NCBI GenBank assembly: GCA_902560045.1
Contig: CACEKJ010000001.1
Location: forward strand, 62,001 to 126,000
DNA length: 64,000 nt
Direction: 5' to 3'
Origin: an uncultured Bacteroidota bacterium
GTDB lineage: Bacteria; Bacteroidota; Bacteroidia; Flavobacteriales; Flavobacteriaceae
Shown: in pieces, positions 40,058-51,385 of the stretch
How the letters are laid out: each line of letters opens with the position of its first letter
Numbering within the stretch: the stretch's first letter is position 1
Notes under the pieces: model-generated
Told to the model about the DNA's origin: nothing
The model's input: only the letters and a program-made list of their open reading frames with translations
Database searches by the model: none
Position numbers and translations under genes: made by a program

Positions 40058-41609
40058 CAGATTTATCTAAAAAAATTTTTAAAAATATCAGCAATATACT
40101 GCAAATAAAAATAATCATAAATGAATATATGCTAGAGAGGGGAATCATTTCTTCAACCGCAAATTCATACGTTTGTGTTGCAAGAGTATCAAAATTAAAA
40201 GGTCTTAAAATTAAGGTAATTGGCAACTCTTTCATTATGTCGATAAAAACTAATGTTAAAGCTATAAAAAAGGAATATTTATTTATAGGAAAATATATTT
40301 TTTGAAAAATTTTAAAATTAGACATTCCTAAGTTTTTAGCAGAATTATCATAGGAGTCAGGATGTTTTTCAAAACTTGATTTTATTGGAGATTTTCCAAC
40401 AGCCAAAAACCTGATTATATAAGCATAAATAAGTATCATAAAATATACGGTAAAACTTCCCAATAAATTTATATCACTAAAAACATCATCAATATATGTT
40501 AAATAAATAATCACAGATAAAGCTACAACTGCTCCAGGAATAGAGTATCCTAACGATATAAATTGATTTATATAAAAATATATTTTAGACTTTGAGATCT
40601 TTTCATTATAAATAAAATATGTTGATATAATTAAAATAAAAATTGAAGCAATTAAAGAAATAGAAAAAGAATTAAATGTGAGGGTAAACAACCTGCTTAA
40701 ATCAATACTTTCAAAGATTGAAATAACATTTAAAACATTGAATAATACTGGAATTAAAAATGCCAGAACAATAGGAATTAAACAAACCATATATATCAAA
40801 AACAAATTCCTTTTGCTCGTGTAATTTAGAGTATTAATCTTGCTGTTTTTTGAAAAACTAAATCTTTTATACTGATTCAGATATTTTTCAGTAAAAAATA
40901 AAAAAGCAACTATAAATAAAAGAATTGATGATAACTGGATTGCAGCTCCGGTATCATTCATTGAATTCCATGATCTAAAAATACCTATAGTAAAAGTATT
41001 AACTCCAAAGTACTTGACGGCACCATATTCATTCAAAATCTCCATTATAACTAGAAATAATCCTGAGAAAATTGCTGGTCGAGATAAAGGCAAAACCACT
41101 TTATACAGTGTTTGAAATCCTGATAAACCAAGATTTTTTGCAATCTCCAAGTATCTTGAACCAAATAAACTGAAAGAAATTCTTGAAACGCTGTATATGT
41201 AAGGATATAATGAAAATGAAAGCAAAATCCCCAAAACTTCTATTTGTAAGAAATCATATTTAATTTTAAATGGCCCTGTAAAGCTTAATAATTCACTATA
41301 TGTAAAAGCCATAATATAAGTTGGAATGGCCAAAGGCAAATAGAGAATCAAATCAATAATTCTTCTGAATTTGAATTTATAATTACTTATAAACCATGCA
41401 GGCACTAAACCAAGTAACAAGGAAAAAAAAGATGTAATTACTACGAGATATAGTGTATTTATAGAATAATCAAGTAATAAATTGTCTATTAAATAATTTA
41501 AAGATTCTGTTTCCTGAAAAAAGGAATTAATCAATAAAAAAATTATCGGACAAAAAATTATTATAAAAATAATTACAGAATAATATTCTTGGAATCTACT
41601 TTTTTTCAA
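40041..41609 (-). CDS. Fe3+ ABC transporter permease, two fused permease domains (FbpB-like)
   Basis: 12 predicted helices; two EAA-type loops (EIAKNLGLSGFQTLYKVVLPLSRPAI; DNSAKNLGMSNFKIFQKIYFP). Confidence 0.92.
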   Translation of the reverse strand: MKKSRFQEYYSVIIFIIIFCPIIFLLINSFFQETESLNYLIDNLLLDYSINTLYLVVITSFFSLLLGLVPAWFISNYKFKFRRIIDLILYLPLAIPTYIMAFTYSELLSFTGPFKIKYDFLQIEVLGILLSFSLYPYIYSVSRISFSLFGSRYLEIAKNLGLSGFQTLYKVVLPLSRPAIFSGLFLVIMEILNEYGAVKYFGVNTFTIGIFRSWNSMNDTGAAIQLSSILLFIVAFLFFTEKYLNQYKRFSFSKNSKINTLNYTSKRNLFLIYMVCLIPIVLAFLIPVLFNVLNVISIFESIDLSRLFTLTFNSFSISLIASIFILIISTYFIYNEKISKSKIYFYINQFISLGYSIPGAVVALSVIIYLTYIDDVFSDINLLGSFTVYFMILIYAYIIRFLAVGKSPIKSSFEKHPDSYDNSAKNLGMSNFKIFQKIYFPINKYSFFIALTLVFIDIMKELPITLILRPFNFDTLATQTYEFAVEEMIPLSSIYSFMIIFICSILLIFLKIFLDKSDVFRS

Positions 41610-41618
41610 ACTACTATT

Positions 41619-42641
41619 TTATTTCCAACCAGTTTGATCAAAAACTCTTATTGCATCATTACGATAGATTCCTAAAGTATTTAAATCTAGTGTATCGCGC
41701 TTAAAATCCCCCCAAGACTGAACAATTTTGGACGGGAAAACATTAGGATTTGCAGGATATTCATAACTGTTATTAACATAGGTGTTCTGAGCCTCAATTC
41801 CAGTAAGATATTCCAACAACTTTATTGCATTTTCTTTATGTGGGGCATTTTTAGTCATTGCAAAACCTGAAATATTTATATGCGTACCTCTTTCATTATT
41901 TTCTTGATTTGGAAAAAAAACCGAAACAGCTTTTCCAGCATCAACTTCAGACTGTTTTTCAGATGAAAGTAATAAGCCTATATAATAGGAATTTACAATT
42001 GCAATATCTCCTTGACCAGCCGCTATTGCCTTAACCTGATCTCTATCATTCCCTTTTGGATCTCTAGCAAAATTAGCCACAACATTTGCTGACCAATCTG
42101 TAACCGCTTCCTTTCCTAAATTTGCATACAATGAGGACATTAATGCCTGATTATAGGCATTGGACGAGGACCTCACCAATAATCTTTTTCTCCATTTTTT
42201 ATTAGCTAAATCTTCGTATGTGCTCAAATCTGATTCAGAAACTCTATCATTGCTATAGACCAATAATCTTGCCCTATATGTAATCGGAATCCAATAACCA
42301 TTTTGATCTTTTAAATCATCACTCACATTTGAGTTAATAACGCTGTTATCAATTTTCTGAAAAAGCCCAATTTCCACCCCCTTTTGTAATTTTCCAGCAT
42401 CAACCGTAACAAATAAATCTGCAGGAGTGTTTTTACCTTCATTTTTAAGCCGTTCCAGTAACTCATCAGCGCCTGCCTTTATGACATTAACTTTAATGCC
42501 AGTAAGTTTTTCAAAGTTTTCATATTGAATTCTATCTACTTCATAATGTCTTTGACTATAAATATTGATCTCATTAGAGTTATTAATTTTACAGGAAAGG
42601 ACAGATGTTAGAGTAAAAAAAGCAATCAAGTAATACTTCAT
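41619..42641 (-). CDS. Fe3+ ABC transporter substrate-binding lipoprotein (FbpA/FutA-like)
   Basis: NEINIYSQRHYEVDRIQYENFEKLTGIKVNV; YYIGLL; GTHINISGFAMTKNAPHKENAIKLLEYL. Confidence 0.93.
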   Translation of the reverse strand: MKYYLIAFFTLTSVLSCKINNSNEINIYSQRHYEVDRIQYENFEKLTGIKVNVIKAGADELLERLKNEGKNTPADLFVTVDAGKLQKGVEIGLFQKIDNSVINSNVSDDLKDQNGYWIPITYRARLLVYSNDRVSESDLSTYEDLANKKWRKRLLVRSSSNAYNQALMSSLYANLGKEAVTDWSANVVANFARDPKGNDRDQVKAIAAGQGDIAIVNSYYIGLLLSSEKQSEVDAGKAVSVFFPNQENNERGTHINISGFAMTKNAPHKENAIKLLEYLTGIEAQNTYVNNSYEYPANPNVFPSKIVQSWGDFKRDTLDLNTLGIYRNDAIRVFDQTGWK

Positions 42642-42648
42642 AATTATT

Positions 42649-42667
42649 ATTTAGAGTAATTCTAAAT
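42649..42667. promoter_or_regulatory. Candidate iron-regulator operator (ATTTAGA-GTAAT-TCTAAAT)
   Basis: Perfect 7-bp inverted repeat starting 8 nt upstream of the FbpA-like ATG. Confidence 0.6.
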
Positions 42668-42828
42668 TGCAAGTTAATTATTATAAATAATAATATTTGA
42701 AAATATTTTAGAATATTTATTAATTAATTGAATTTTTAAACTAAAAAAATTCTGTAGATTAATTAAATTGGTTCAATTATTGATATTTTTCATGTCTAAT
42801 AATTATTAATAAAGATTAAATTAAATAA

Positions 42829-43686
42829 ATGACAGCATTTAACGCGGAGATAGAAGGTGGATTTAATATTTTAAATAATACTAATGAAGGCAATAAAAAA
42901 AGCCATTTAAAAAAAGAGATTGACGCTTCTTACATTCAATTTCATTTTATGCTTGAGGGAAAATCTACATTTATTTTTAATGATGGAGCATATAAAATGA
43001 CAGTTGAAAATGGAAAATATATTGTTTTGTATAATCCCATAAAAAACCTACCCATTAATGCAGTTATTTCAGAAAAATCTTCTTTAATTTCAATATTAAT
43101 TTCGATAAAAAAATTTCATAAACTTTTTTCTGAGGATAGTAATAACATTCAATTTCTAAAAGATGAAAATGTTAATCAAAAATATTATTTTGAAAATAAA
43201 ATTTCAAATCCAATATTTCTTGTTTTAAACGAAATAAAGAGGTTTGACATTAAAAGTTCAACAAAAAACCTTTTCTTAAAAGCAAAAGTGTATGAGCTTT
43301 TCAGTCATTTATATAATCGAAATAGGGATTTAAATATTGAACAATGTCCTTTTTTAACTAATGAGGAAAATTTTAAAAAAATTAAAAAAGCTAAAGATAT
43401 AATTATTGAAAATATGACTAACCCACCCTCATTAGTCGAACTTTCAGAAGAAATTAACCTTAGCTTAAAGAAATTAAAAGAAGGATTTAAAAAAATATAC
43501 GGAAAACCTGTATATCAGTTTTTGATTGAATATAAAATGGAATTAGCTAAAAAACTTCTTTCTGATAATAATTACAATGTAAACGAAGTAAGTTTAAAAC
43601 TTGGATATAGTACAGCCAGTCATTTTATCACTGCTTTCAAGAATAAATATGGATTAACTCCCAAAAGTTTTAAACAAAATTATTAA
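42829..43686 (+). CDS. AraC-family transcriptional regulator
   Basis: C-terminal HTH: PSLVELSEEINLSLKKLKEGFKKIYGKPVYQFLIEYKMELAKKLL...VSLKLGYSTASHFITAFKNKYGLTPKSFK. Confidence 0.92.
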   Translation: MTAFNAEIEGGFNILNNTNEGNKKSHLKKEIDASYIQFHFMLEGKSTFIFNDGAYKMTVENGKYIVLYNPIKNLPINAVISEKSSLISILISIKKFHKLFSEDSNNIQFLKDENVNQKYYFENKISNPIFLVLNEIKRFDIKSSTKNLFLKAKVYELFSHLYNRNRDLNIEQCPFLTNEENFKKIKKAKDIIIENMTNPPSLVELSEEINLSLKKLKEGFKKIYGKPVYQFLIEYKMELAKKLLSDNNYNVNEVSLKLGYSTASHFITAFKNKYGLTPKSFKQNY

Positions 43687-43692
43687 AAAAAA

Positions 43693-43777
43693 GCGCACGT
43701 GGCGGAATTGGTAGACGCGTTAGGTTGAGGGCCTAATAATCAAATTGATTGTGGAAGTTCGAGTCTTCTCGTGCGCA
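43693..43777 (+). tRNA. tRNA-Leu (anticodon GAG)
   Basis: GCGCACG...CGTGCGC acceptor stem, TTAGG TTGAGGG CCTAA anticodon arm, variable arm, GTTCGAGTC T arm; 85 nt. Confidence 0.95.
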
Positions 43778-43786
43778 CTTAAACAT

Positions 43787-45244
43787 ATGAAAAAAAATAT
43801 AGCAATTATTGGTTCTGGATTTTCATCATTATCTGCTGCTTGTTATTTAGCAAAAGCTGGGCATAATGTTACAATTTATGAAAAAAATGATGCTCTTGGA
43901 GGTAGAGCAAGACAATTCAAAGCTGCGGGATTTACTTTTGATATGGGACCCAGCTGGTATTGGATGCCAGACGTATTTGATAAATTTTTTAACGATTTCG
44001 GGAAAAAAGTTTCTGACTATTTTACATTAACTAAATTAAGTCCTGCTTACAGGGTTTATTTTGGAAAAGATGATTTTATTGATATTGAAGACACACCTGA
44101 AAAAATTTGCAAAAAATTTGAATCGATTGAAAAAGGAAGTGGAGAAAAACTCAAAAAGTACTTGAAAATTGCAAAAGAAAATTACGAAATAGGTGTTACA
44201 GACATGCTATATAAAATGCCTGGGAATAGCCCATTGGAGTTGGTTTCAAAAAAAACAATTAAACGAGTTAGATTTTTCCTATCCAACATTAGAAAAGATA
44301 TTCGTAGAGATTTTAAAAATCCTAAATTACGCTCCATATTGGAGTTTCCAGTTTTATTTTTAGGAGCAAAAGCCTCAAATACACCAGCTTTTTACAATTT
44401 TATGAATTATGCAGATTTTGGTATTGGGACATTTCAACCACCAAATGGATTCCATGATTTGGTTAATGCAATGGTAGATCTGGGTAAGTCATTAGGGGTC
44501 AAATACAAAGTCAACCATGAACTTTCAAAAATCAATGTTAGTAACAAAAAAGTTGAGAATATTGTGATAAATGGCAAATCAACAGATTGTGACTTAATTT
44601 TATCAGGCGCTGATTATCACCACACAGAAAGCTTATTACCCGTTAAATCTAGACAATACAACAACAGATATTGGAAATCTAGGGTCTTTGCACCCTCCTC
44701 TTTACTTTTTTATGTAGGCTTTAATAAAAAATTAAAAAATGTTCAACATCACAATCTAATATTTGATACGGATTTCAATAAACATGCTGAAGAAATTTAT
44801 GATTCACCCAAATGGCCAACGGACCCACTTTTTTATGCAAATTTTACCTCCAAAACAAATAGTAAAACCGCACCAGAAGGTTCTGAAAATGCATTTTTTT
44901 TAATACCCATAGCAATTGATCTTATTGACAACGAGGAGACAAGGGATAAGTATTTTGAAAAAATTATTAAAAAAATGGAACTCTACACGGGTCAAGAGCT
45001 TAAAGATTCCATAACATATAAAAGAAGTTTTTGTGTAAATGACTTTAAGAATGAATACAATTCCTATGGTGGAAATGCATACGGCTTGGCCAACACATTA
45101 TTTCAAACTGCATTCTTGAGACCAAATATTAAAAGTAAATTGGTACAAAATTTGTATTTCTGTGGTCAACTCACTGTTCCAGGGCCTGGTGTACCACCTG
45201 CTGTTGTTTCTGGTGAGTTAGTTGCTAATTTGATTAATAAATAA
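43787..45244 (+). CDS. crtI: Phytoene desaturase CrtI (start at ATG 43787; track start lies inside the tRNA)
   Basis: NIAIIGSGFSSLSAACYLAKAGHNVTIYEKNDALGGRARQF...GGNAYGLANTLFQTAFLRP...LYFCGQLTVPGPGVPPAVVSGELVA. Confidence 0.96.
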   Translation: MKKNIAIIGSGFSSLSAACYLAKAGHNVTIYEKNDALGGRARQFKAAGFTFDMGPSWYWMPDVFDKFFNDFGKKVSDYFTLTKLSPAYRVYFGKDDFIDIEDTPEKICKKFESIEKGSGEKLKKYLKIAKENYEIGVTDMLYKMPGNSPLELVSKKTIKRVRFFLSNIRKDIRRDFKNPKLRSILEFPVLFLGAKASNTPAFYNFMNYADFGIGTFQPPNGFHDLVNAMVDLGKSLGVKYKVNHELSKINVSNKKVENIVINGKSTDCDLILSGADYHHTESLLPVKSRQYNNRYWKSRVFAPSSLLFYVGFNKKLKNVQHHNLIFDTDFNKHAEEIYDSPKWPTDPLFYANFTSKTNSKTAPEGSENAFFLIPIAIDLIDNEETRDKYFEKIIKKMELYTGQELKDSITYKRSFCVNDFKNEYNSYGGNAYGLANTLFQTAFLRPNIKSKLVQNLYFCGQLTVPGPGVPPAVVSGELVANLINK

Positions 45245-45275
45245 TAATTTATCTTTAAATTGTAAAAAAATTCTA

Positions 45276-46115
45276 ATGAAAAAAATTTTCGACGAAGTAT
45301 CATACAGTTGTAGTAAAAAAGTTACTAAAACATATAGCACATCTTTTTCATTAGCAACAAGACTTCTTTCTGAAAATATCAGAAGAGATATTTACAATAT
45401 TTATGGCTTTGTTAGATTTGCAGATGAAATTGTAGACTCTTTCCATGATTATGATAAAAAAGAATTATTTCAAGATTTTTCTTTAGACCTAGACAAAGCC
45501 CTAAAAAATAAAATTCATTTAAACCCAATCTTAAATTCATTTCAACACACTTTTCACAAATATGATATTGACATTAGTTTAGTTGATGCTTTTATGAAAA
45601 GTATGAAAATGGACTTAAGTAAAAAGAAATACTCTACTGTTAAAGAATTTAAAGAATACATTTATGGATCCGCAGATGTGGTTGGACTTATGTGTTTAAA
45701 AGTCTTTGTACAGGGAAATAAAAAACTATATTTAAGTCTTAAGGAAAATGCAATGAGTTTAGGTTCTGCTTTTCAAAAAGTTAATTTCCTTAGAGATTTA
45801 AAAGCCGATAAGGAAGATTTAAACAGGTCTTATTTTCCAAATACAAGTTTTAAAAACTTAGACGAAAAAGATAAAGGTTTTATAATCTCTGATATTGAAA
45901 ATGATTTTTCAAAAGGACTTGAAGGAATAAAGAACCTTCCCATAGAAGCAAAATTTGGAGTTTTTATGGCATACAGATATTATAATCAACTACTTAAAAA
46001 GTTAAAGAAAACGCCTGCAACAGAAATTATAAATAGAAGAATTAGGGTTCCTAATCTAAAAAAATTAGAACTTCTTACTAGAAGTTATGTAAAATATCAG
46101 CTAAACCTACTTTAA
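45276..46115 (+). CDS. crtB: Phytoene synthase CrtB
   Basis: SFSLATRLLSENIRRDIYNIYGFVRFADEIVDSF; AFQKVNFLRDLKAD. Confidence 0.95.
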   Translation: MKKIFDEVSYSCSKKVTKTYSTSFSLATRLLSENIRRDIYNIYGFVRFADEIVDSFHDYDKKELFQDFSLDLDKALKNKIHLNPILNSFQHTFHKYDIDISLVDAFMKSMKMDLSKKKYSTVKEFKEYIYGSADVVGLMCLKVFVQGNKKLYLSLKENAMSLGSAFQKVNFLRDLKADKEDLNRSYFPNTSFKNLDEKDKGFIISDIENDFSKGLEGIKNLPIEAKFGVFMAYRYYNQLLKKLKKTPATEIINRRIRVPNLKKLELLTRSYVKYQLNLL

Positions 46116-46570
46116 TGAATATACTATTACAAATTTTAATATTTTTTATCACTTTTTGCTTCATGGAATTTATGGCTTGGTTTTCTCATAAATACATCAT
46201 GCATGGATTTTTATGGACATTGCACAAAGACCACCACAATCAAAACCTCAAGACCTCTTGGTGGGAAAGAAATGATTTATTTTTTGTTTTCTATGCTGTT
46301 GTTAGTATGATATGTTTTTATTCTCAAGTTGAATTAGGATTTAGTTTTGGTTTTTCTATAGGTTTTGGAATTATGGCCTACGGACTTACCTATTTTATTG
46401 TTCACGATATTTTTATTCATCAGAGATTTAAATTCTTACGCAAAGCAAATAATTGGTATGCTAAGGGAGTCAGAAAGGCACACAAAATGCATCACGCTAA
46501 TATCAAAAAAAATGGTGGGGAAAGTTTTGGAATGTTATTTCCTCCGTTAAAATACTTCAAAAAGAACTAA
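46115..46570 (+). CDS. crtZ: Beta-carotene hydroxylase CrtZ
   Basis: EFMAWFSHKYIMHGFLWTLHKDHH; HDIFIHQRF; HKMHH His clusters. Confidence 0.95.
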   Translation: MNILLQILIFFITFCFMEFMAWFSHKYIMHGFLWTLHKDHHNQNLKTSWWERNDLFFVFYAVVSMICFYSQVELGFSFGFSIGFGIMAYGLTYFIVHDIFIHQRFKFLRKANNWYAKGVRKAHKMHHANIKKNGGESFGMLFPPLKYFKKN

Positions 46571-46588
46571 TTATCTTAATAAATTTTC

Positions 46589-47743
46589 ATGAAACAAAAC
46601 CATTATGATTATATAATAGTTGGTGGTGGAGTTTCTGGTTTACACTTATCTTATAGTTTTATTAATGATGAATATTTTAAGAATCACAAAATATTAGTAA
46701 TTGATAATTCAAAGTCCAAAAAACAAAATAATTCTTTTTCATTTTGGGAAAAAGGTATAGGGAAATGGGACTCAATTCTTGAAAACAAATGGAGTAAAGG
46801 GAAATTTCATTCTAAATTTGGAAGTATAGAAATGGATTTTTCTAATTACAACTATAAAACTCTCAATTCATTTAGTTTTTCAAATTTTGTTAAGAAAAAT
46901 TTGAAACAGAACAATCAAATCAAGTTAGTAAAAGATACTATTCTGAAAATTCGACAAGAAAATAAGAAGCTTATTGTAGTTGGAAATAAAAAAAACTATT
47001 ATGCAAATCATGTCTTTGATTCTAGGCCTAATAAAAGATTTAAAAAGGAACAAAATAATTATACCTCACTTAAACAGCATTTTCTTGGTTGGGTTGTAAG
47101 AACAAAAAAAGCTAAATTTAATAAGGATTCTTTTGTTTTTATGGATTACAGAATAAGAGACAAAAATCATACAGCCTTCACATATGTTTTACCTTTTAAA
47201 GAAAATGAAGCTTTAATCGAACACACATATTTTTCTAAAAATGAGTGCGAAAAAAAAGTATATGAAAATTACATTAGAGATTATATGAATAACTATTATA
47301 CATCTGATTATGAGGTAATCAAGTCTGAATTTGGTGTAATACCAATGACTTCTTATCCGTTTTATATAGATTCAACAAAAAATATAACAAAAATTGGATC
47401 TGCTGGTGGCTGGATTAAACCCTCTACAGGTTATTCTTTTAAGAACTGTGAAAAAAATACATTAAAAATATTAGAAAATATTAAAAAAGGTAAAAGCTTA
47501 ATAATACATCCAAAGACAAAATATAAATTTTTAGATAATATCTTACTTGGAGTTTTATCACAATATAACCACATGGGTGAAATGATTTTTTATAAAATGA
47601 TAAAAAAAAATAAAACCGAAAACGTCCTTCGTTTTTTAGATGAAGAAAGCAGTCTCCTTGAAGACATAAATATTATTCTATCGGTAAAGTCTAAAGAGTT
47701 TATTAAAGTTTTTTTTCAAAGCTTTTATAAAAAAGCATTATAA
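46589..47743 (+). CDS. crtY: Lycopene beta-cyclase CrtY
   Basis: [47 protein letters not shown]. Confidence 0.94.
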   Translation: MKQNHYDYIIVGGGVSGLHLSYSFINDEYFKNHKILVIDNSKSKKQNNSFSFWEKGIGKWDSILENKWSKGKFHSKFGSIEMDFSNYNYKTLNSFSFSNFVKKNLKQNNQIKLVKDTILKIRQENKKLIVVGNKKNYYANHVFDSRPNKRFKKEQNNYTSLKQHFLGWVVRTKKAKFNKDSFVFMDYRIRDKNHTAFTYVLPFKENEALIEHTYFSKNECEKKVYENYIRDYMNNYYTSDYEVIKSEFGVIPMTSYPFYIDSTKNITKIGSAGGWIKPSTGYSFKNCEKNTLKILENIKKGKSLIIHPKTKYKFLDNILLGVLSQYNHMGEMIFYKMIKKNKTENVLRFLDEESSLLEDINIILSVKSKEFIKVFFQSFYKKAL

Positions 47744-49996
47744 ATTTTCTTTTTTTATAAGATTTAAAGCTGACCCTTCATCATACCATTCGATTTGAGA
47801 CTTATTGTAAGTATGGTTCAAGAAAATTATATCTTTAGAACCATCAGAATGATTCAACAGAATCTCAAGCTGTTTTCCAGGTGAAAAACTATCTAAGTTG
47901 ACGAAGGTGAATAAGTCATCTTCCATGATTAAATCATAATCTTTCTCATTTGAGAATGTTAAAGCTAACATTCCTTGCTTTTTAAGGTTGGTTTCGTGTA
48001 TTCTAGCAAAAGATTTAACAATAACAGCACAAACACCTAAATGACGTGGCTCCATTGCAGCATGTTCCCTGGATGACCCTTCTCCATAATTATGATCACC
48101 AACTACCACAGTTTTAATATTATTAGACTTATAATCTCTTTGAGTATCTGGAACTCCCCCATAGTCTCCGTTTAAATGATTCTTAATGAAATTTGTTTTC
48201 ATATTATAGCTATTCACAGCTCCAATTAAACAATTATTAGAAATATTATCCAGATGTCCTCTATACCTCAACCATGGTCCTGCCATAGAAATGTGGTCAG
48301 TTGTACATTTTCCATGAGCTTTTATTAATAGCCTAGCATCTTTTATATCTCTACCAATCGGTAAAAATGGCTCTAAGAGCTGTAATCTTTCAGATTTTGG
48401 ATCAACAGAAACAACCACTTTACTACCATCTGTTTCTGGTTCAATATATCCTGAATCTTCACAATCAAAACCGTCACTTGGCAATTCAACTCCTACAGGT
48501 GGATCAAGCATAACTTCTTCTCCTAATTCATTTAAGAGCTTGTCTTTTGTTGGATCAAAATCTAATTTACCTGCTATAGCGATGGCAGCAACAATTTCAG
48601 GTGAACCAACAAATGCATGTGTATTTGGATTTCCGTCAGCCCTTTTAGAAAAGTTTCTGTTAAACGAGTGAACTATTGTATTCTTTTCTTGGTCTTTTAA
48701 ATCACTTCTATCCCATTGCCCAATACAAGGTCCACAAGCATTTGTAAATATAGTAGCATTCAAATCTTCGAAGATTTTTAAAATTCCGTCTCTTTCAGCA
48801 GTATACCTTACCTGTTCTGATCCGGGATTTATTCCAAAATCAGATTTGGTAATTAAATTCTTATCAATAGCTTGTTTAGCTATTGAAGCTGCCCTTGTTA
48901 AATCTTCGTAAGACGAATTTGTACATGAACCAATTAAACCCCAGTCAACTTTTAACGGCCAATCATTTTCTTTTGCTTTATCTCCAATTTCTGAAACAGG
49001 AGTTGCAAGATCTGGTGTAAATGGACCATTTAAATGAGGCTTTAACTCAGAAAGATTAATTTCAATAACCTGGTCAAAATATTTTTCAGGATCATCATAA
49101 ACATCAGGATCTGCAGTAAGATAATCTTTTATTTTATTTGCCTCTTCCGCAACATCAACCCTATCTGTTGATTTTAAATATCTTTCCATAGACTCGTCGT
49201 ACCCAAAAGTAGAAGTGGTTGCTCCAACTTCTGCTCCCATATTACAAATAGTACCTTTACCAGTACATGATAGAGATTTAGCACCAGGGCCAAAATATTC
49301 AATAATACACCCGGTTCCACCTTTAACGGTTAAAATTCCCGCAACTTTTAAAATAACATCTTTAGCTGAAGTCCAACCATTTAACTCACCTACTAATTTT
49401 ACTCCGATAATCTTGGGAAATTTTAACTCCCATGGCATTCCAGCCATTACGTCAACTGCATCAGCTCCTCCAACACCAATTGCAACCATACCCAAACCAC
49501 CAGCGTTTACAGTGTGTGAATCTGTACCAATCATCATCCCACCAGGGAAAGCATAATTTTCTAAAACTACTTGATGTATAATCCCAGCGCCAGGTTTCCA
49601 AAATCCAATTCCGTACTTATTTGAAACATTCTTTAAAAACTCAAAAACCTCATTACTTACTTTATTAGCCTGAAATAAGTCTTCTTTGGCACCCATTTTA
49701 GCTTGAATTAGGTGGTCACAATGAACAGTAGTTGGAACAGCAACTTTTTGTTTACCTGCCTGCATAAATTGTAATAATGCCATTTGAGCAGTAGCATCCT
49801 GACAAGCAATTCTGTCAGGTTTAAAATCTACATAATCTTTACCTCTTTTAAAAGATTTATTTGTTTGACTCCATAAGTGTGAGTATAAGATCTTTTCAGA
49901 CAATGAAAGAGGTTTATTGACTATACCTCTAACATCATCAACATTTTTTACAATGTTAGAATAAACCTTTTTTATCATTTCAATATCAAACGCCAT
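47738..49996 (-). CDS. Aconitate hydratase
   Basis: [82 protein letters not shown]. Confidence 0.97.
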   Translation of the reverse strand: MAFDIEMIKKVYSNIVKNVDDVRGIVNKPLSLSEKILYSHLWSQTNKSFKRGKDYVDFKPDRIACQDATAQMALLQFMQAGKQKVAVPTTVHCDHLIQAKMGAKEDLFQANKVSNEVFEFLKNVSNKYGIGFWKPGAGIIHQVVLENYAFPGGMMIGTDSHTVNAGGLGMVAIGVGGADAVDVMAGMPWELKFPKIIGVKLVGELNGWTSAKDVILKVAGILTVKGGTGCIIEYFGPGAKSLSCTGKGTICNMGAEVGATTSTFGYDESMERYLKSTDRVDVAEEANKIKDYLTADPDVYDDPEKYFDQVIEINLSELKPHLNGPFTPDLATPVSEIGDKAKENDWPLKVDWGLIGSCTNSSYEDLTRAASIAKQAIDKNLITKSDFGINPGSEQVRYTAERDGILKIFEDLNATIFTNACGPCIGQWDRSDLKDQEKNTIVHSFNRNFSKRADGNPNTHAFVGSPEIVAAIAIAGKLDFDPTKDKLLNELGEEVMLDPPVGVELPSDGFDCEDSGYIEPETDGSKVVVSVDPKSERLQLLEPFLPIGRDIKDARLLIKAHGKCTTDHISMAGPWLRYRGHLDNISNNCLIGAVNSYNMKTNFIKNHLNGDYGGVPDTQRDYKSNNIKTVVVGDHNYGEGSSREHAAMEPRHLGVCAVIVKSFARIHETNLKKQGMLALTFSNEKDYDLIMEDDLFTFVNLDSFSPGKQLEILLNHSDGSKDIIFLNHTYNKSQIEWYDEGSALNLIKKENL

Positions 49997-50033
49997 ATCT
50001 TATTTTAGTTTATAAAGTTAATTTAAAAAAATA

Positions 50034-51383
50034 TTAATTTTTTAACCAATTACTAAAGAATTCACAACTTCCAAAATCATTACTTATATTAATATAAGTA
50101 TCAAAAATTTTTTCATTTTGCCATTTTTCAATTTCTTTTAATTGTTTATTCTGCAATGCTAATTTTTGAATCTTAATATAATCCTTTGAAAAATCAGCAA
50201 CATGCTCATCGTACCTGTTTGAAACAGTTAATATTTTAAATTTTACTGGATTATACCTATCTTCATCTTGATATACAATACTAACTTCACCCTCTTTCAA
50301 ATTAGCTATTTGAGCATATAATTCAGGATCCATCTTAGTCAATTCAAAATTATAATCTTGTGTTTCAGGGTTAATTAGTAGTCCACCATCAAATCTTGTT
50401 TCAATTTCATCACTAGCTTCAATGGCAGCATCAGCAAAAGAAATTTCACCAGAAACAATTCTTTCTCTTACATTTACCAATCTGCTTTTTGTCTCTTGAA
50501 TTTCTTTTTGACTAAATTTTGGTCTTAATAATATTGTTCGTATATCATATTCTTGACCTCTGATCTTTTCGAGATAGATTATAAAAAACCCATATTCTGT
50601 TTCGAAAGGTTCAGAAATCTCACCTTCAGATAACGAAAAAGCGACCTCGTTAAATCTCTTAACCATTGGAGAGTTTTTACGGTTAATTGAATATTTTCCT
50701 CCTTTGGTTCTGGAGCCAGGATCTTCACTATACAATACAGCTTTTGAAATAAAACTTGCACCATTATCAATTACATCTGCTTTAAAATCTTTTAATCTAT
50801 TAATAACATTTTGTTTTTCCTGTTGACTAACAGTAGGATAAACTACTATTTGAGAGACTCTCAGCTCGGTACCGAAGACAGGTCTGTCATTCTTAGGAAT
50901 AGAATTAAAAAACTGTCTAACTTCTTCAGGGGTTATTTCAATTTCTTCAATTATAGATTGTTGCATCTTTTTGGCTAGCTCAGAATTTTTATTAAGTTCA
51001 AACATTTCGGATCTTAACTCTTGTTCAGAGTCTTTTTTATAATATTCTAAAAGCTTATCCATAGAACCTATTTGTTGAGCAAATGCATTAACTTGTTGAT
51101 CGACATAGGATTGTATTTCTGCTTGATTGACTTCAATACTATCCTGAATAGCATGATGCTGATATAACTTATCTTCTAAAAGTTTACCAAACACCTGACA
51201 TTTAGAAATATTTTCCATTGAAACACCCGAAACTCTAAGTTGTGTAAACTGTTTATCTATATCAGACTCGAGAACAACAAAATCACCAATCACAGCAGCA
51301 ACACCATCAATTTTTTCTCGCTCTTGTGAAAATAAAAATTGTGATAAAAAAAACAGAACGGTTAATAATTTTATATTTCTCAT
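50034..51383 (-). CDS. SurA-like peptidyl-prolyl isomerase (parvulin)
   Basis: KIDGVAAVIGDFVVLESDIDKQ; parvulin repeats LYSEDPGSRTKGGKY...EPFETEYGFFIIYLEKIRG. Confidence 0.92.
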   Translation of the reverse strand: MRNIKLLTVLFFLSQFLFSQEREKIDGVAAVIGDFVVLESDIDKQFTQLRVSGVSMENISKCQVFGKLLEDKLYQHHAIQDSIEVNQAEIQSYVDQQVNAFAQQIGSMDKLLEYYKKDSEQELRSEMFELNKNSELAKKMQQSIIEEIEITPEEVRQFFNSIPKNDRPVFGTELRVSQIVVYPTVSQQEKQNVINRLKDFKADVIDNGASFISKAVLYSEDPGSRTKGGKYSINRKNSPMVKRFNEVAFSLSEGEISEPFETEYGFFIIYLEKIRGQEYDIRTILLRPKFSQKEIQETKSRLVNVRERIVSGEISFADAAIEASDEIETRFDGGLLINPETQDYNFELTKMDPELYAQIANLKEGEVSIVYQDEDRYNPVKFKILTVSNRYDEHVADFSKDYIKIQKLALQNKQLKEIEKWQNEKIFDTYINISNDFGSCEFFSNWLKN

Positions 51384-51385
51384 AT

